Counted from the first letter of the stretch, positions 1 through 9,829 are shown. The stretch: DNA of 22,500 nt from Prorocentrum cordatum (GCA_963575745.1 CAUYUJ010003554.1:1-22500), one strand, 5' to 3'. Notes: generated from the letters alone by a model not told the origin. Program-made: numbers and translations.

Positions 1-2145
1 CAGGCTCGCCCGCCGCCCCGCGGGCGCTCGGCCCCTCGGCTGGCCCAATTCATGGGTTTTGTTTGTTCTTGTTTGTTTTCGCTTGTCCGTCGGCTGCACT
101 GGTCGCCCCAGGCTCGCCCGCCGCCCCGCGGTCGCTCGGCCCATCGGCTGGCCCAACTCATTGGTTTTGTTTGTTTTTGTTTGTTTTCGCTTGTCCGTCG
201 GCTGCGCTGGTCGCCCCAGGCTCGCCCGCCGCCCCGCGGGCGCTCGGCCCCTCGGCTGGCCCAGTTCATTGGTTTTGTTTGTTCTTGTTTTTTTTCGCTT
301 GTCCGTCGGCTGCACTGGTCGCCCCAGGCTCGCCCGCCGCCCCGCGGGCGCTCGGCCCTCGGTGGCCCCCAAGTTAACTGGTTTGTTTGTTCTTGTTTGT
401 TTTCGCTTGTCTCGGCCTTGACCACTCCCGGTCCCCTCAGGCTCGCCCGCCGCCCGCGGTCACTCGGCCCCTCGGCTGGCCCCATTATTTGGTTTTGTTT
501 GTTTTTGTTTGTTTTCGCTTGTCCGTCGGCTGCACTGGTCGCCCCAGGCTCGCCCGCCGCCCCGCGGGCGCTCGGCCCCTCGGCTGGCCCAATTCATTGG
601 TTTTGTTTGTTCTTGTTTGTTTTCGCTTGTCCGTCGGCTGCACTGGTCGCCCCAGGCTCGCCCGCCGCCCCGCGGTCGCTCGGCCCATCGGCTGGCCCAA
701 CTCATTGGTTTTGTTTGTTTTTGTTTGTTTTCGCTTGTCCGTCGGCTGCGCTGGTCGCCCCAGGCTCGCCCGCCGCCCCGCGGGCGCTCGGCCCCTCGGC
801 TGGCCCAGTTCATTGGTTTTGTTTGTTCTTGTTTTTTTTCGCTTGTCCGTCGGCTGCACTGGTCGCCCCAGGCACGCCCGCCGCCCCGCGGTCGCTCGGC
901 CCCTCGGCTGGCCCATTCATTGGTTTTGTTTGTTTTTGTTTGTTTTCGCTTGTCCGTCGGCTGCGCTGGTCGCCCCAGGCTCGCCCGCCGCCCCGCGGGC
1001 GCTCGGCCCCTCGGCTGGCCCAATTCATTGGTTTTGTTTGTTCTTGTTTGTTTTCGCTTGTCCGTCGGCTGCACTGGTCGCCCCAGGCTCGCACGCCGCC
1101 CCGCGGTCGCTCGGCCCCTCGGCTGGCCCAATTCATTGGTTTTGTTTGTTTTTGTTTGTTTTCGCTGTCCGTCGGCTGCACTGGTCGCCCCAGGCTCGCC
1201 CGCCGCCCCACGGGCGCTCCCCTCGGCTGGCCCAATTCATTGGTTTTGTTTGTTCTTGTTTGTTTTCGCTTGTCCGTCGGCTGCACTGGTCGCCCCAGGC
1301 TCGCCCGCCGCTCGGTCGCTCGGCCCCTCGGCTGGCCCCATTCATTGGTTTTGTTTGTTTTTGTTTGTTTTCGCTTGTCCGCCGGCTGCACTGGTCGCCC
1401 CAGGCCCGCCCGCCGCCCCGGGCGCTCGGCCCCTCGGCTGGCCCATTCATTGTTTTGTTTTTCGTTTGTTTTCGCTTGTCCGTCGGCTGCACTGTCGCCC
1501 AGGCCCGCCGCCGCCCCGCTGTCGCTCGGGCCCCTCGGCTGGCCCAATTCATTGGTTTTTGTTTTGTTTGTTTTCGCTTGTCCTTCGGCTGCGCTGCCCG
1601 CACCATCTCGCGCCGCCCCCCGCGGGCGCTCGGCCCTCGCTGGCCCAATTTTGGTTTGTTTTGTTCTTGTTTTTTTTCGCTTGTCCGTCGGCTGCGCTGG
1701 TCGCCCCCGCTCGCCCGCCGCCCCGCGGTCGCTCGCCCCTCGGCTGGCCCAGTTTCATTGGTTTTGTTTTGTTTTGTTTGTTTTCGCTTGTCCGTCGGCT
1801 GCGCTGGTCGCCCCAGGCTCGCCCGCCGCCCCGCGGGCGCTCGGCCCCTCGGCTGGCCCAATTCATTGCTTTTGTTTGTTCTTGTTTGTTTTCGCTTGTC
1901 CGTCGGCTGCACTGGCCGCCCCAGGCTCGCCCGCCGCCCCGCAGGCGCTCGGCCCCTCGGCTGGCCCAATTCATTGGTTTTGTTTGTTTTTGTTTGTTTT
2001 CGCTTGTCCGTCGGCTGCGCTGGTCGCCCCAGGCTCGCCCGCCGCACCGCGGGCGCTCGGCCCCTCGGCTGGCCCAATTCATTGGTTTTGTTTGTTCTTG
2101 TTTGTTTTCGCTTGTCCGTCGGCTGCACTGGTCGCCCCAGGCTCG
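1..2145 (+). repeat. 108-bp tandem satellite array (about 20 copies)
   Basis: The block starting CAGGCTCGCCCGCCGCCCCG recurs at 1, 109, 217 and 325 and onward, giving an exact 108-bp period. Each unit has a GC-rich half (CGCCCGCCGCCCCGCGG, then CTCGGCCCCTCGGCTGGCCC) and a T-rich half (TTTTGTTTGTT and TTGTTTGTTTTCGCTTGTCC). Units differ at a few linked sites: GGGCGCT or GGTCGCT, TTCTTG or TTTTTG, TGCACT or TGCGCT. Copies at 325-440 and 1440-1760 are more eroded. Because 108 is divisible by 3 and the unit has no stop in any forward frame, long open frames run through it (for example 52-2286). Their 36-residue periodic products look like a by-product of the repeat, not proteins. The array runs off the left edge of the window. 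Confidence 0.95.
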
Positions 2146-2425
2146 GCGAAAACAAACAAAAACAAACAAAACCGCGGAATGGGGCCAGCCGAGGGGCCAA
2201 GCGACCGCGGGGCGGCGGGCGAGCCTGGGGCGACCAGTGCAGCCGACGGGCAAGCGAAAACAAACAAAAGCAGACAAAACCAGTGAATTGGGCCTGCCGA
2301 GGGGCCGAGCCACCGAAAGGCTGCCAGTGCGATCGACGGACAAACGAAAACAAGCCAGAACAACCGAAATCAGCGAGGGACGGGGCCATGCGAGGGGCCG
2401 AGCGACCTAGCGCTATTGCGCGCCG
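2146..2425 (-). repeat. Inverted, decaying copies of the 108-bp satellite
   Basis: From 2146 the sequence is the reverse complement of the satellite: GCGAAAACAAACAAAAAC, then GGGGCCAGCCGAGGGGCC, then GGGGCGACCAGTGCAGCCGA. There are about 2.5 units, and similarity falls steadily towards 2425, where unique sequence begins. The switch from forward to reverse is abrupt at 2145/2146 and falls inside a unit. The forward arm 2084-2111 and the reverse arm 2146-2173 could pair over about 28 bp with one mismatch and a 34-base spacer. Confidence 0.9.
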
Positions 2426-2585
2426 CTAAGACAGGGCCCGAAAATTTGTAATCTACTTCTTGTAATTGCTGTTGCTGTTGTTTTTTTGGGGCGGCCCCGA
2501 ACGCAATCTACTTTTTCCGCCTTCCTACTTCATGTTTCTACCTACTTCTTCCGACCGGTGGGTAGTGGTAGAAGTGCCAGAACTG

Positions 2586-3325
2586 ATGATGCGAATTATA
2601 ATAGTGGTGATGATGATGAAGTTTATTGCGACGCTGGTGATGCTGATGATGACAAGGCGGATGATGGTGGTGATGATGATGATGACATTGCTGATGTTGA
2701 TGTTGATGCTGATGCTGATGCTGATGCTGAGCTTGATGACTACATATTGATGATGATGATGATGGTGGGGATGACGAGGATGATGTTGATGACACTGATG
2801 ATAACGATGTTATTTTTTGGTGATGGTGATGAAGACTATGACCATTACATTGTGATCATGATGATGGTGATGCTGCTGATGATGATGGTGGCCATGATGA
2901 TGATGGTGTTGATGATGATGATGATGATGCTGATGATGTTGATGATGATGATAACGACGACGATGATGATGCTGGTGATGACGATGATGATGCTTATGAT
3001 GCTGACGCTGATGCTGGTGTTGGTGCTGATGCTGATGGTCATGCTGCTGTTGCTGATGCTGCTGACGATGATGATGGTGGTGTTTCTGATGCTGATGATG
3101 ATGTTGCTGATGATGATGATGATGATGATGATGTTGATGATGATGATGATGATGGTGATGTTAAATGTTGGTGTTGATGATGCTGATGCTGATGATGCTG
3201 CTGTTGTTGATGTTGCTGATGATGCTGATGGTGGTGGTGGTGATGATGCTGCTGCTGATGATGATGATGCTGATTCTGCTGATGTTGACTATGAAGATGA
3301 GTACGCTGACAGTGATGACACTGAT
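2586..3325. repeat. Imperfect (GAT)n microsatellite, left block
   Basis: The stretch is almost entirely GATGAT, GCTGAT and GGTGAT triplets, with point changes throughout (GAC, GAA, GTT). It is open in several frames and gives poly-Met, poly-Asp or poly-Ile/Ser products depending on frame and strand. No domain or balanced composition supports a gene. The 160 bases before it (2426-2585) are unique sequence in which I see no feature. Confidence 0.93.
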
Positions 3326-3329
3326 GCTG

Positions 3330-3893
3330 GGGGAGGAGGGGGGGGAGCAGGGGTAGGGAGGGGGAGGAGGAGGGGCAGGCGGAGGGGGAGGAGGGGGAGA
3401 GCAGGAGGCAGATGAGGGAGGAGGAGGAGGAGGATGAGGAGGAGGAGGAGGATGGGAAGGAGGAGGAGGAGTAAGAGGAGAAGGAGAAGGCGTGGAAGGA
3501 GGAGGGGGAGTAGGAGGAGGCGCAGGAGGAGGAGGAGGAGGAGGAGGAGGAGGCGTAGACGGAGGAGGAGGGGGGAGGGGGATAAGGAAGGAGAGACTGA
3601 TGAGGATGGGGGAGGGAGGGGAGGAGGAGAGGGAGAGGAGGAGGAGGAGGAGGAGGAGGAGGGAGGAGGGAGGGAGGAGGAGGAGGACGAGAAGAGGGAA
3701 GGAGGAGAGGAGGAGGAGGAGGAGGAGAGGAGGAGGAGGAGGAGGAGCGGAGGACGAGGAGGAGGCCGCAGGGAGGAGGAGGAGGACGAGGAGGAGAGGA
3801 CGAGGAGGAGGAGGAGGAGGAGGAGCAGGAGCAGGAGCAGGAGCAGGAGGAGGAGGAAGATGTTTAGGAGGAGGAGGCCGATGGGGACAGGCG
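3330..3893. repeat. Long polypurine (GGA)n tract
   Basis: About 560 bases are nearly all purine on the + strand, built from GGA/GAG triplets with interruptions such as GGCGTAGACGG and GACTGATGAGGATG. Short perfect GGA runs lie near 3530, 3640 and 3810. Translations are poly-Arg, Glu or Gly in every frame and are not credible proteins. The tract sits inside the (GAT)n region; only about 90 unique bases (3894-3984) separate it from the next GAT block. Those contain a small inverted repeat, GACGGAC-T-GTCCGTC at 3921-3935. Confidence 0.93.
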
Positions 3894-3984
3894 GGGGGAG
3901 GGGCGGGAGGAGGGGAGGTTGACGGACTGTCCGTCTCCTCGGTTGTGGGGCGGTGAGATAGGGGGAGGCGCACGGGGGCGGAGT

Positions 3985-5255
3985 TGATGATGGCCGTGAT
4001 GATGTTGTTGATGATGATGGTGATGATGATGATGATGATGATGATGACGATGATGATGGTGCTGATGTTGATAATGCTGATGATACTGATGCTGCTGATG
4101 ATGCTGATGGTGATGCTCATGCTGCTGATGATGGTGGTGGTGGGGGGGGGTTGCTGATGATGATTGTGGTGGTGGTGATGGTGGTTTCGACGAGTTTGAT
4201 GGTTCTGATGATGATACCAGTGGTGATTATGACGATGCCGATGTTGATGCTGAGTTTGATGATGACGATGTTGCTGATACGGGAGATGATGATGGTGATG
4301 CTGATGACGACTATGATGATGATGATGTTGCTGCTGCTGATGATGGTAATGCTGATGCTGCTGATGCTGATGGCGATGTCGATGCTGGTGATGATGCTCC
4401 TGCTGCTGCTGATTATGATGCCGCTGATATCGATGGTGATGCTGACGTTGCTGTGATGGCGATGGCGATGGTTATGATGATGCTGCTGATGATAATGCTG
4501 CCGAGGAAGATGGTGATGATGACGAGTACGATGCTGATGCTGATGCTGATAATGATGGTGGTCATGATGGCAATGGCGATGGTGATGCTGGTAAGGTGCT
4601 GATAATGAGGATGCTAATGGTGATGCTGATGCTGATGAGGAGGAGCATGCTAATGATGCCGATGTTGGTGTTCTTGTTGATGTGATTGATGCTGGTGATG
4701 ACGATCATGCTGATGGTGATGATGTTTTCAATGACAGTGATGATGCTCATGATTATGATGATGATGGTGATGCTGGTGGTCATGATGGCAATGGCGATGG
4801 TGATGCTGATGATGGTGCTGATGATGATGAGGATGCTAATGGTGATGCTGATGATGATGAGGAGGAGCATGCTAATGATGCCGATGTTGGTGTTATTGTT
4901 GATGTGATTGATGCTGGTGATGACGCTTATGCTGATGGTGATGATGTTTAAAATGTCGGTGATGATGCTGCTGGTGATGATGGTGGTGGTGATGATGATT
5001 GTGATGATTATGGTGATGATGGTTCTGTTGCTGTTGCTGAAGTTGACGGTGATGATGCTGACGATGATGATGGTGATGATGGTGATGATGGTTATTATTT
5101 TGATGATGGCGATGGTGATGTTAGCGGTGATGATGATGGTAGTGGTGTTGATGATAATATTGACGATGACCACGATGGTGATGGTGGTAGTGATGTTGAT
5201 GGTGGTAGTGATGATGCTGACTATGATGGTTATAACGTTGATGATGATGAAGATG

Positions 5256-5287
<32 letters not shown>

Positions 5288-5390
5288 GATGATGATGATG
5301 CTGCCGACGATGACGATGGTTCTGCTGATGCTGACGATGGTGAGGGTGAGGATGTTGGTGATGCTGCTGGTGGTGATTGTGGTTGCGGCG
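3985..5390. repeat. Imperfect (GAT)n microsatellite, right block
   Basis: About 1.4 kb of GATGAT/GCTGAT/GGTGAT triplets continue the left block in the same orientation. Within it are short distinctive words such as GAGGAGGAGCATGCTAATGATGCC and GTCATGATGGCAATGGCGATG that occur twice. The tract ends near 5390, where ordinary sequence (GGTTGCGGCGAGAACGAAGG) resumes. Open frames on both strands are low-complexity shadows. Confidence 0.92.
4553..4955. repeat. 220-bp tandem duplication inside the GAT tract
   Basis: The segment at about 4553-4735 is repeated at about 4771-4955. GTCATGATGGCAATGGCGAT lies at 4561 and again 218 bases on. AGGAGCATGCTAATGATGCC lies at 4641 and again 222 bases on. Both copies continue through GATGTTGGTGTT, TTGTTGATGTGATTGATGC and GGTGATGATGTTT. 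The offset changes by 4 bases, so small indels have accumulated since duplication. Confidence 0.85.
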
Positions 5391-5770
5391 AGAACGAAGG
5401 GCAGATCTGACCATCTCAAGTGCGCAACTGACGCGCCAGCATGAAACAATAGTGAAACAACTACGCCGCGGAGCGGGTCGCTCCACTGCAAAACGATGGG
5501 TTCTGGGGGCATCCCAGCAGGATTCCCTGCGTGGCGCTGCTGCAGACTGGTAGCTGCACAGCAGGTTTACTTTTTGTGGCGGCCTTGCACACGTATCAGC
5601 GGCGGGCCTGCGCCGCGCTTGCGGCGGTGCCTGTTTACTGTTTGTGTCTCCGTGGCGGACTCGCAGCAGGAATCCGTGCATGAGGCTGCCATACAAACAC
5701 GCAAGAGCCAACCAACACCATGCGGGCCCTTCGCGCCCGCCGGCCCCGCGCGCATGCCGAAACCCTTGGA
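5391..5770. other. Unique intergenic stretch, no gene recognised
   Basis: This is about 380 bases of mixed-composition sequence between the (GAT)n block and the (ATC)n block. Open frames crossing it (for example 5496-6242 forward) run into the following His or Ser homopolymer tract and show no recognisable domain. I see no RNA gene or regulatory motif that I can support. Confidence 0.6.
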
Positions 5771-5861
5771 CACCATCATCAGCAGCATCATCACCATCAT
5801 CACGTGGACATGTGGACGTCATCGTCATCATCGTCACCAGTATCATCATCATCACCACCAG

Positions 5862-5905
<44 letters not shown>

Positions 5906-6003
5906 CCATTATCATCATCATCAGCATCATCACCATCATCATCATCATCATCAGCATCATCATCATCATCATCATCATCGTCATCATCATCATCATCATC
6001 ATA
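5771..6003. repeat. (ATC)n microsatellite, reverse orientation to the GAT blocks
   Basis: Runs of ATCATCATC with CAC, CAG and GTC interruptions fill the stretch, with one short unique insert near 5800-5820 (ACGTGGACATGTGGACGTC). This is the complementary strand of the GAT motif seen at 2586-5390. Translations are poly-His, poly-Ser or poly-Ile on the + strand and poly-Met on the - strand. Confidence 0.93.
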
Positions 6004-6274
6004 ATCGGCTTGATCAGCATCGGCGCCGTCATTGGCCTTGCCGGGACGTCCCCAGCGGTCAGCGCCACCGCGGCCGCGTCGGTCGCGCCAGACTAGCTGG
6101 CCGCTCTGCGCGCGAGCCTGCGCGCGCTAGCGCGGCCGCAACGATGCGCCAGCCAGCGCCAAGCAGCCATCGCAATCGCCGCCGCAGGGGTCTTGCAGAC
6201 CGCGCTGAAAGCGGGTGGGTGGGGTGCTTGCGCGAGCAGTAGAGTTGTCAATATTCGAATTTCGGCAGGGTGAG

Positions 6275-6330
6275 CTGCACCACGTAGACTGCACCACGTG
6301 GAATGCAAAACGTAGGTTGCACAGCATGTG
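6275..6330. repeat. Four 14-bp mini-repeats
   Basis: CTGCACCACGTAGA (6275), CTGCACCACGTGGA (6289), ATGCAAAACGTAGG (6303) and TTGCACAGCATGTG (6317) follow head to tail with a constant 14-base period. The first two differ at one position and the last two are more diverged. No role can be assigned. Confidence 0.8.
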
Positions 6331-6611
6331 TTGCTAGAAACGCACTGTTTCGGGCCCTTCGCTGACCACCATGATATCTTCAGACATCTTCGCAGCGAGC
6401 TTGCTGCAGATAGCACAAGCAGAAAGGTCGCAGCCTGGGGGCCGGCGGATGTCCGTCTTGGTCCGACGTTGGGCATAGAGGCGGCCCGGATTAGTAGGTC
6501 GACCCTGCCAGCCCAAGGGGACCCTTGTGTCCTGCGCCTCGCGACGCGTGCTTTCTTGTACACTCCAACGGCGATGTGGCCCTCGGAAGGGTCTTGTGCC
6601 CAGACATGCGA

Positions 6612-6632
6612 CGTCCTGATTTTTTCAGGACG
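6612..6632. other. Perfect 8-bp hairpin with T loop; half repeated downstream
   Basis: CGTCCTGA at 6612-6619 is followed by five T bases and then TCAGGACG at 6625-6632, which gives an 8-bp stem and a 5-base loop. The left arm plus its T run recurs at 6749 (CGTCCTGATTTTTTTT) without the right arm. The spacing is 137 bases. It might be a protein site or a repeat-element end, but no family is recognised. Confidence 0.7.
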
Positions 6633-6977
6633 GCGCCCCTGGAAATCTAGACCCTTTCCCTGGGGCCGGTTTTTCGTCCTGAGTCGTTTTTTGACGGTCC
6701 CGAGGCCCGGCGAGGGCCCCCAGGGGCCGAAAATAGCGAAAAACCTCCCGTCCTGATTTTTTTTACGACGCCATCATGTCTGGGTGTCCTCTCGCGTGCC
6801 CTGTCCAATCAAGGCCGACTCTGTATCAAACGCAAGAGGTCTCGTCTCCTTCGGCTGGGCCTTCGGCACGGCTGCCTGGCCGGCGTGCCTGAGGACAGGG
6901 GGGCCCAAGAGGCCACGGGAGGGGGCGACGGGCCTCTTAGCGAGACGCCTTTCGCACACGCCATGCACGCCGAGAGA

Positions 6978-7215
6978 GAGAGAGAGAGAAAACAAAAATA
7001 ATAATCATACTACTAATAAGAAGAAGAAGAAGAAAAAAACGAGAGAGAGAGAGAGAGAGAGCGAGAAAGAGAGAGAGAGAGAGAGAAAGGCGAAGAGAGA
7101 GAGAGAGAGAGAGAGAAAAAGAAAACATAGAGAAACAGAGGAAGACAGAGAGATAGCTAAGGAAAATGGGAGAAGAGAGAGAGAGAGAGGGAGAGGAAGA
7201 GGTAGAGATGATCGG
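6978..7215. repeat. (GA)n-rich purine tract
   Basis: Stretches of GAGAGAGAGA mixed with AAGAAGAAG and GAAACAGAG are almost free of pyrimidines on the + strand. The forward open frame through here (from 6784) encodes only a Glu/Arg/Lys repeat in this part. The sequence before and after it, up to about 7500, has no recognisable coding content. Confidence 0.9.
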
Positions 7216-7518
7216 TGGACGCATGGCAGGCCGAGTGCGCGTGTTCGATGTGCGTTGTTCAGTTTGTCTGTTCATATGCTCCGTGCGTCCGCGATCCCGT
7301 TCCTTGGGCCACAGATCGGCACCAAGCTCTTGCCCTCGGAACTTGGACTGGCGTGCAGTGACAGATGCGCGAGCGGCGTGTCGAGCCGCAGCGCGATGGC
7401 CCACCACCCAAACGATTGGGCTCAAGGTACTCAAGTATGTGTCCTGACTTCTCCTCCCCGTCGTCTTCCTCGCTGCCGTCCACGTCAGCGTCGTCTTCCT
7501 CTCTGCCTTCTCCCCCCC

Positions 7519-7600
7519 GCCTCCCCCTCCTCCTCCTCCTCCTCCTCCTCCTCCTCCTCCTCCTCCTCCTCCTCCTCCTCCTCCTCCTCCTCCTCCTCCT
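7519..7600. repeat. Perfect (CCT)n microsatellite, about 27 units
   Basis: This is an uninterrupted CCT run ending at 7600. The reverse transcriptase relic begins immediately after it, so the tract marks the 5' junction of that relic. Before it, 7216-7518 is mixed sequence with no supported gene. Confidence 0.95.
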
Positions 7601-9829
7601 TCTCGTGCACCTATATTCGACAGTGGCTGCCGCCAGTTGGAGATGTCCATCTTCCTCCGCCTACCCCTCGGCTTCTGCGACGTGTCCTGAGATCGGTGCA
7701 AGACTCTGCTCCTGGGATCGATGGGGTGCCGTATGCTGCTTGGTCAGCTGAACCTATGGGTGCCAAAATCTTGTGGAACGCTTTCGAATGGCTGTGTGAT
7801 GGGCAGGCGCTATTCGACAATGCCAGTGCTACGATTCAGGCCTTCTTACCCAAAGAGATCGCTGATGCCGAGCTGCGTGGTCATGCACACGGAGTCCAGA
7901 GAAGGTGCGGGTATTAGGCCTGCGGAACACAGATATTAAAATTATGTCGTCGGTGATGAACTATGCAGTGCGTCCTATACTTGAGGTGGCTGTTCCTAGC
8001 TGTCAACGGGGATTTGTCCCTAGACGTAACTTCGGGGTCAATGTGCTGGAGCTCGATGTGCATGCACGTTGTCAATCGGTTGCCCCGTCTGGCTCCCTGG
8101 ATTACCCAGTTTTGTTTTCCCTGGACTTCGGCCAGGCGTTCCCCTCCCTCAACAAGTACTTCCTGATGTTCGTGCTCTCCTGCCTCGGCCTCCCCGATGT
8201 CCTTCTCACATTCATTGCGCGCCTGTACGAAGCCATTGAGGGCGTGGCGTCGTTGAAGGGGGAGTTCGCGAGGTTGTTCTGGATTCGGAGTGGTATTGTG
8301 CAGGGTGACGCTTTATCGGGCTCGCTGTATGCTCTTGGGACAGCAGCCTTTCTGTGGGATCTGGCTACCTGTATTGATGGGGACTTGAGGGGGCTTATTC
8401 GGGCGTGTGCTGCTGATGATATAGGTGGGGTCCTCTCGGCGGTTCGTCACTTAGTCCACGTGTATCGTGTTATGTCACTGGCTGACACGCTAGCGAATCT
8501 CCAGCTGAAAGCTGCTAAATGTAAGGTGGTTCCTTTGTCTGGTCGGTTTGATGCCTCTCTCCAGGGCCATGTCAAGGATGCTATCGCTCAAGTGGTGCCT
8601 CGGTGGGCCTCGTTCGATGTCGTTCCTGAGCTTCTGTACCTCGGCCTCTGGTTGGGCCCCGCCGCGGACTCGAGAAGATGCTGGATCGACCCCATTGCTA
8701 AGCTTCGTCTTCGTGCCCTCGCTATTGCTCATGGGGTTACTCCGGCTAGTATCTCTGCGATCTTATATAACCAACGTGCAGTGTCCACCTTATCGTATGT
8801 ATCGCAGTTCTGCTGGCTCCCACTGCCGTTGCTGAGGCTCGAGCTCTCCGTCTTGGCACAGGTCTTCCGTGTCCCCTTGGGCGCGTTCACACTCAACAGC
8901 TGGACTCAACTGGAGAAGTGGGGTTGCCCTCGTGTGCTCATGTGGGGACATCTCAATACTGCGTCATTGGTCCGATCTGCTCTATTGACGTTTCCGCAAC
9001 ATACAGAGATCTTGTCTCGGCTTCGGGCGCATGTGGAGGCACATCCGATGTGGCACTCTCTGGATATGCTCGGCACGGGACGTCTCCATCCTGGTTTCTG
9101 GAAAGCCCCAGCCGTTGTGGAGACCCTGGCTGATGTCGCGGGTGGAGTGGCTCCTGGGCCCCTCGAATGTCGGATGGTGGCCTGTGCACTTCCAGCGGCT
9201 CGTGATGCTCTGGTCCCGCAGATGGGCAGGCGCCCGCCCCGCGACCACAGCGTGCTGCTCATCGTGCTCTTCGCGAGGCTGCTGAAGTGGAGGCTCCTCT
9301 TGTGCCGCTGCTTAGGTAAGCTCTTACCGCGGCATGCGGGGGCGCTTGATGCCATCCAGTGGGGCGCGGTCCAGGCGGTGCTCACGTCCTGTCCGTTCTC
9401 TTGGGCCTGGGCTGCGATGAGGACGTGGACGGATGCGTGGCTCACATCGAGTCGGATCCTGCACCCCCTTGGACGGCGCTGCTGCGCCTTTGGGTGTGCT
9501 GGTGCGTCTGATGCTCTTCGGCACTATGCTTACTGCCGCCCACTTCACGTGGCTGTTCGTCGTGCTCTGGCTCGTCCTTTTCCTCTACCAGTTCTGGAAC
9601 GTTGGGGGCTGTGCCCTCCGACAGTCGAAGCAATGGCATACTTGGCGGTTGTGTATTCTGCATACAATGAGGCACGGCTCATCCCTGCTTGGCCTATCAC
9701 GTCTGTTCAGTTGCATTCTTGCGCGTTGGCAGGTGTTCGATCTATGACTATGGCAGCGCCACAACGCCTCGCCAATGGTGTGCGGGCGGGTCAAGTGCTG
9801 CTGGACTTTCAACGTCGTCGGCGGCCCAG
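7601..9829 (+). mobile_element. 5'-truncated non-LTR retrotransposon (LINE) relic
   Basis: The segment matches only the C-terminal half of a LINE ORF2: the reverse transcriptase and the Cys/His finger, with no endonuclease or ORF1 upstream. Its protein lines up motif by motif with the intact LINE at 16474-22005: PGIDGVPYAAW against PGPDRIPYAAW, SLDFGQAFPSLN against SFDFKAAFPSLN, and YLGLWLGP against YLGVWLGP. It is clearly diverged, so it belongs to a related subfamily and is not a recent copy. The 5' edge abuts (CCT)27. The 3' edge is uncertain: similarity to the intact element fades near 9780, and a TCN-rich tract starts at about 9826, matching the position of the (TCC)6 tail of the intact element. 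Five-prime truncation is the usual outcome of incomplete target-primed reverse transcription. Confidence 0.8.

Larger units (their letters stand above)
6004..6974. other. Non-coding region with small repeats, no gene recognised
   Basis: About 970 bases of mixed sequence. Open frames on both strands (6093-6563 reverse, 156 aa; 6328-6756 forward, 142 aa) have no domain I recognise and overlap each other, so I do not call either. The region holds a 14-bp mini-repeat, a T-loop hairpin and a repeated CGTCCTGA-plus-T-run word, listed separately. Confidence 0.55.

Noticed and set aside
52-2286. 744-aa and other long ORFs with 36-residue repeats
   Set aside because: All forward frames and two reverse frames are open because the 108-bp satellite lacks stops; frame changes occur freely between copies, and no signal favours one frame.
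1-2425. CRISPR-like repeat array
   Set aside because: Repeats are 108 bp, contiguous and lack unique spacers; the context is eukaryotic.
2466-5512. ORFs rich in Met, Asp, Ile, His, Arg or Glu
   Set aside because: These are direct translations of GAT and GGA microsatellites, open on both strands, without domains.
5496-6242. 248-aa poly-His ORF
   Set aside because: The central half is the (ATC)n tract; the flanking residues show no recognisable protein.
6093-6563. 156-aa reverse ORF and overlapping 142-aa forward ORF (6328-6756)
   Set aside because: No domain, mutual overlap on opposite strands, and a 14-bp mini-repeat inside; not supportable as genes.
6784-7917. 377-aa ORF taken as one protein
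   Set aside because: Only the last 100 or so residues are reverse transcriptase; the rest is (GA)n, (CCT)n and unrelated sequence.
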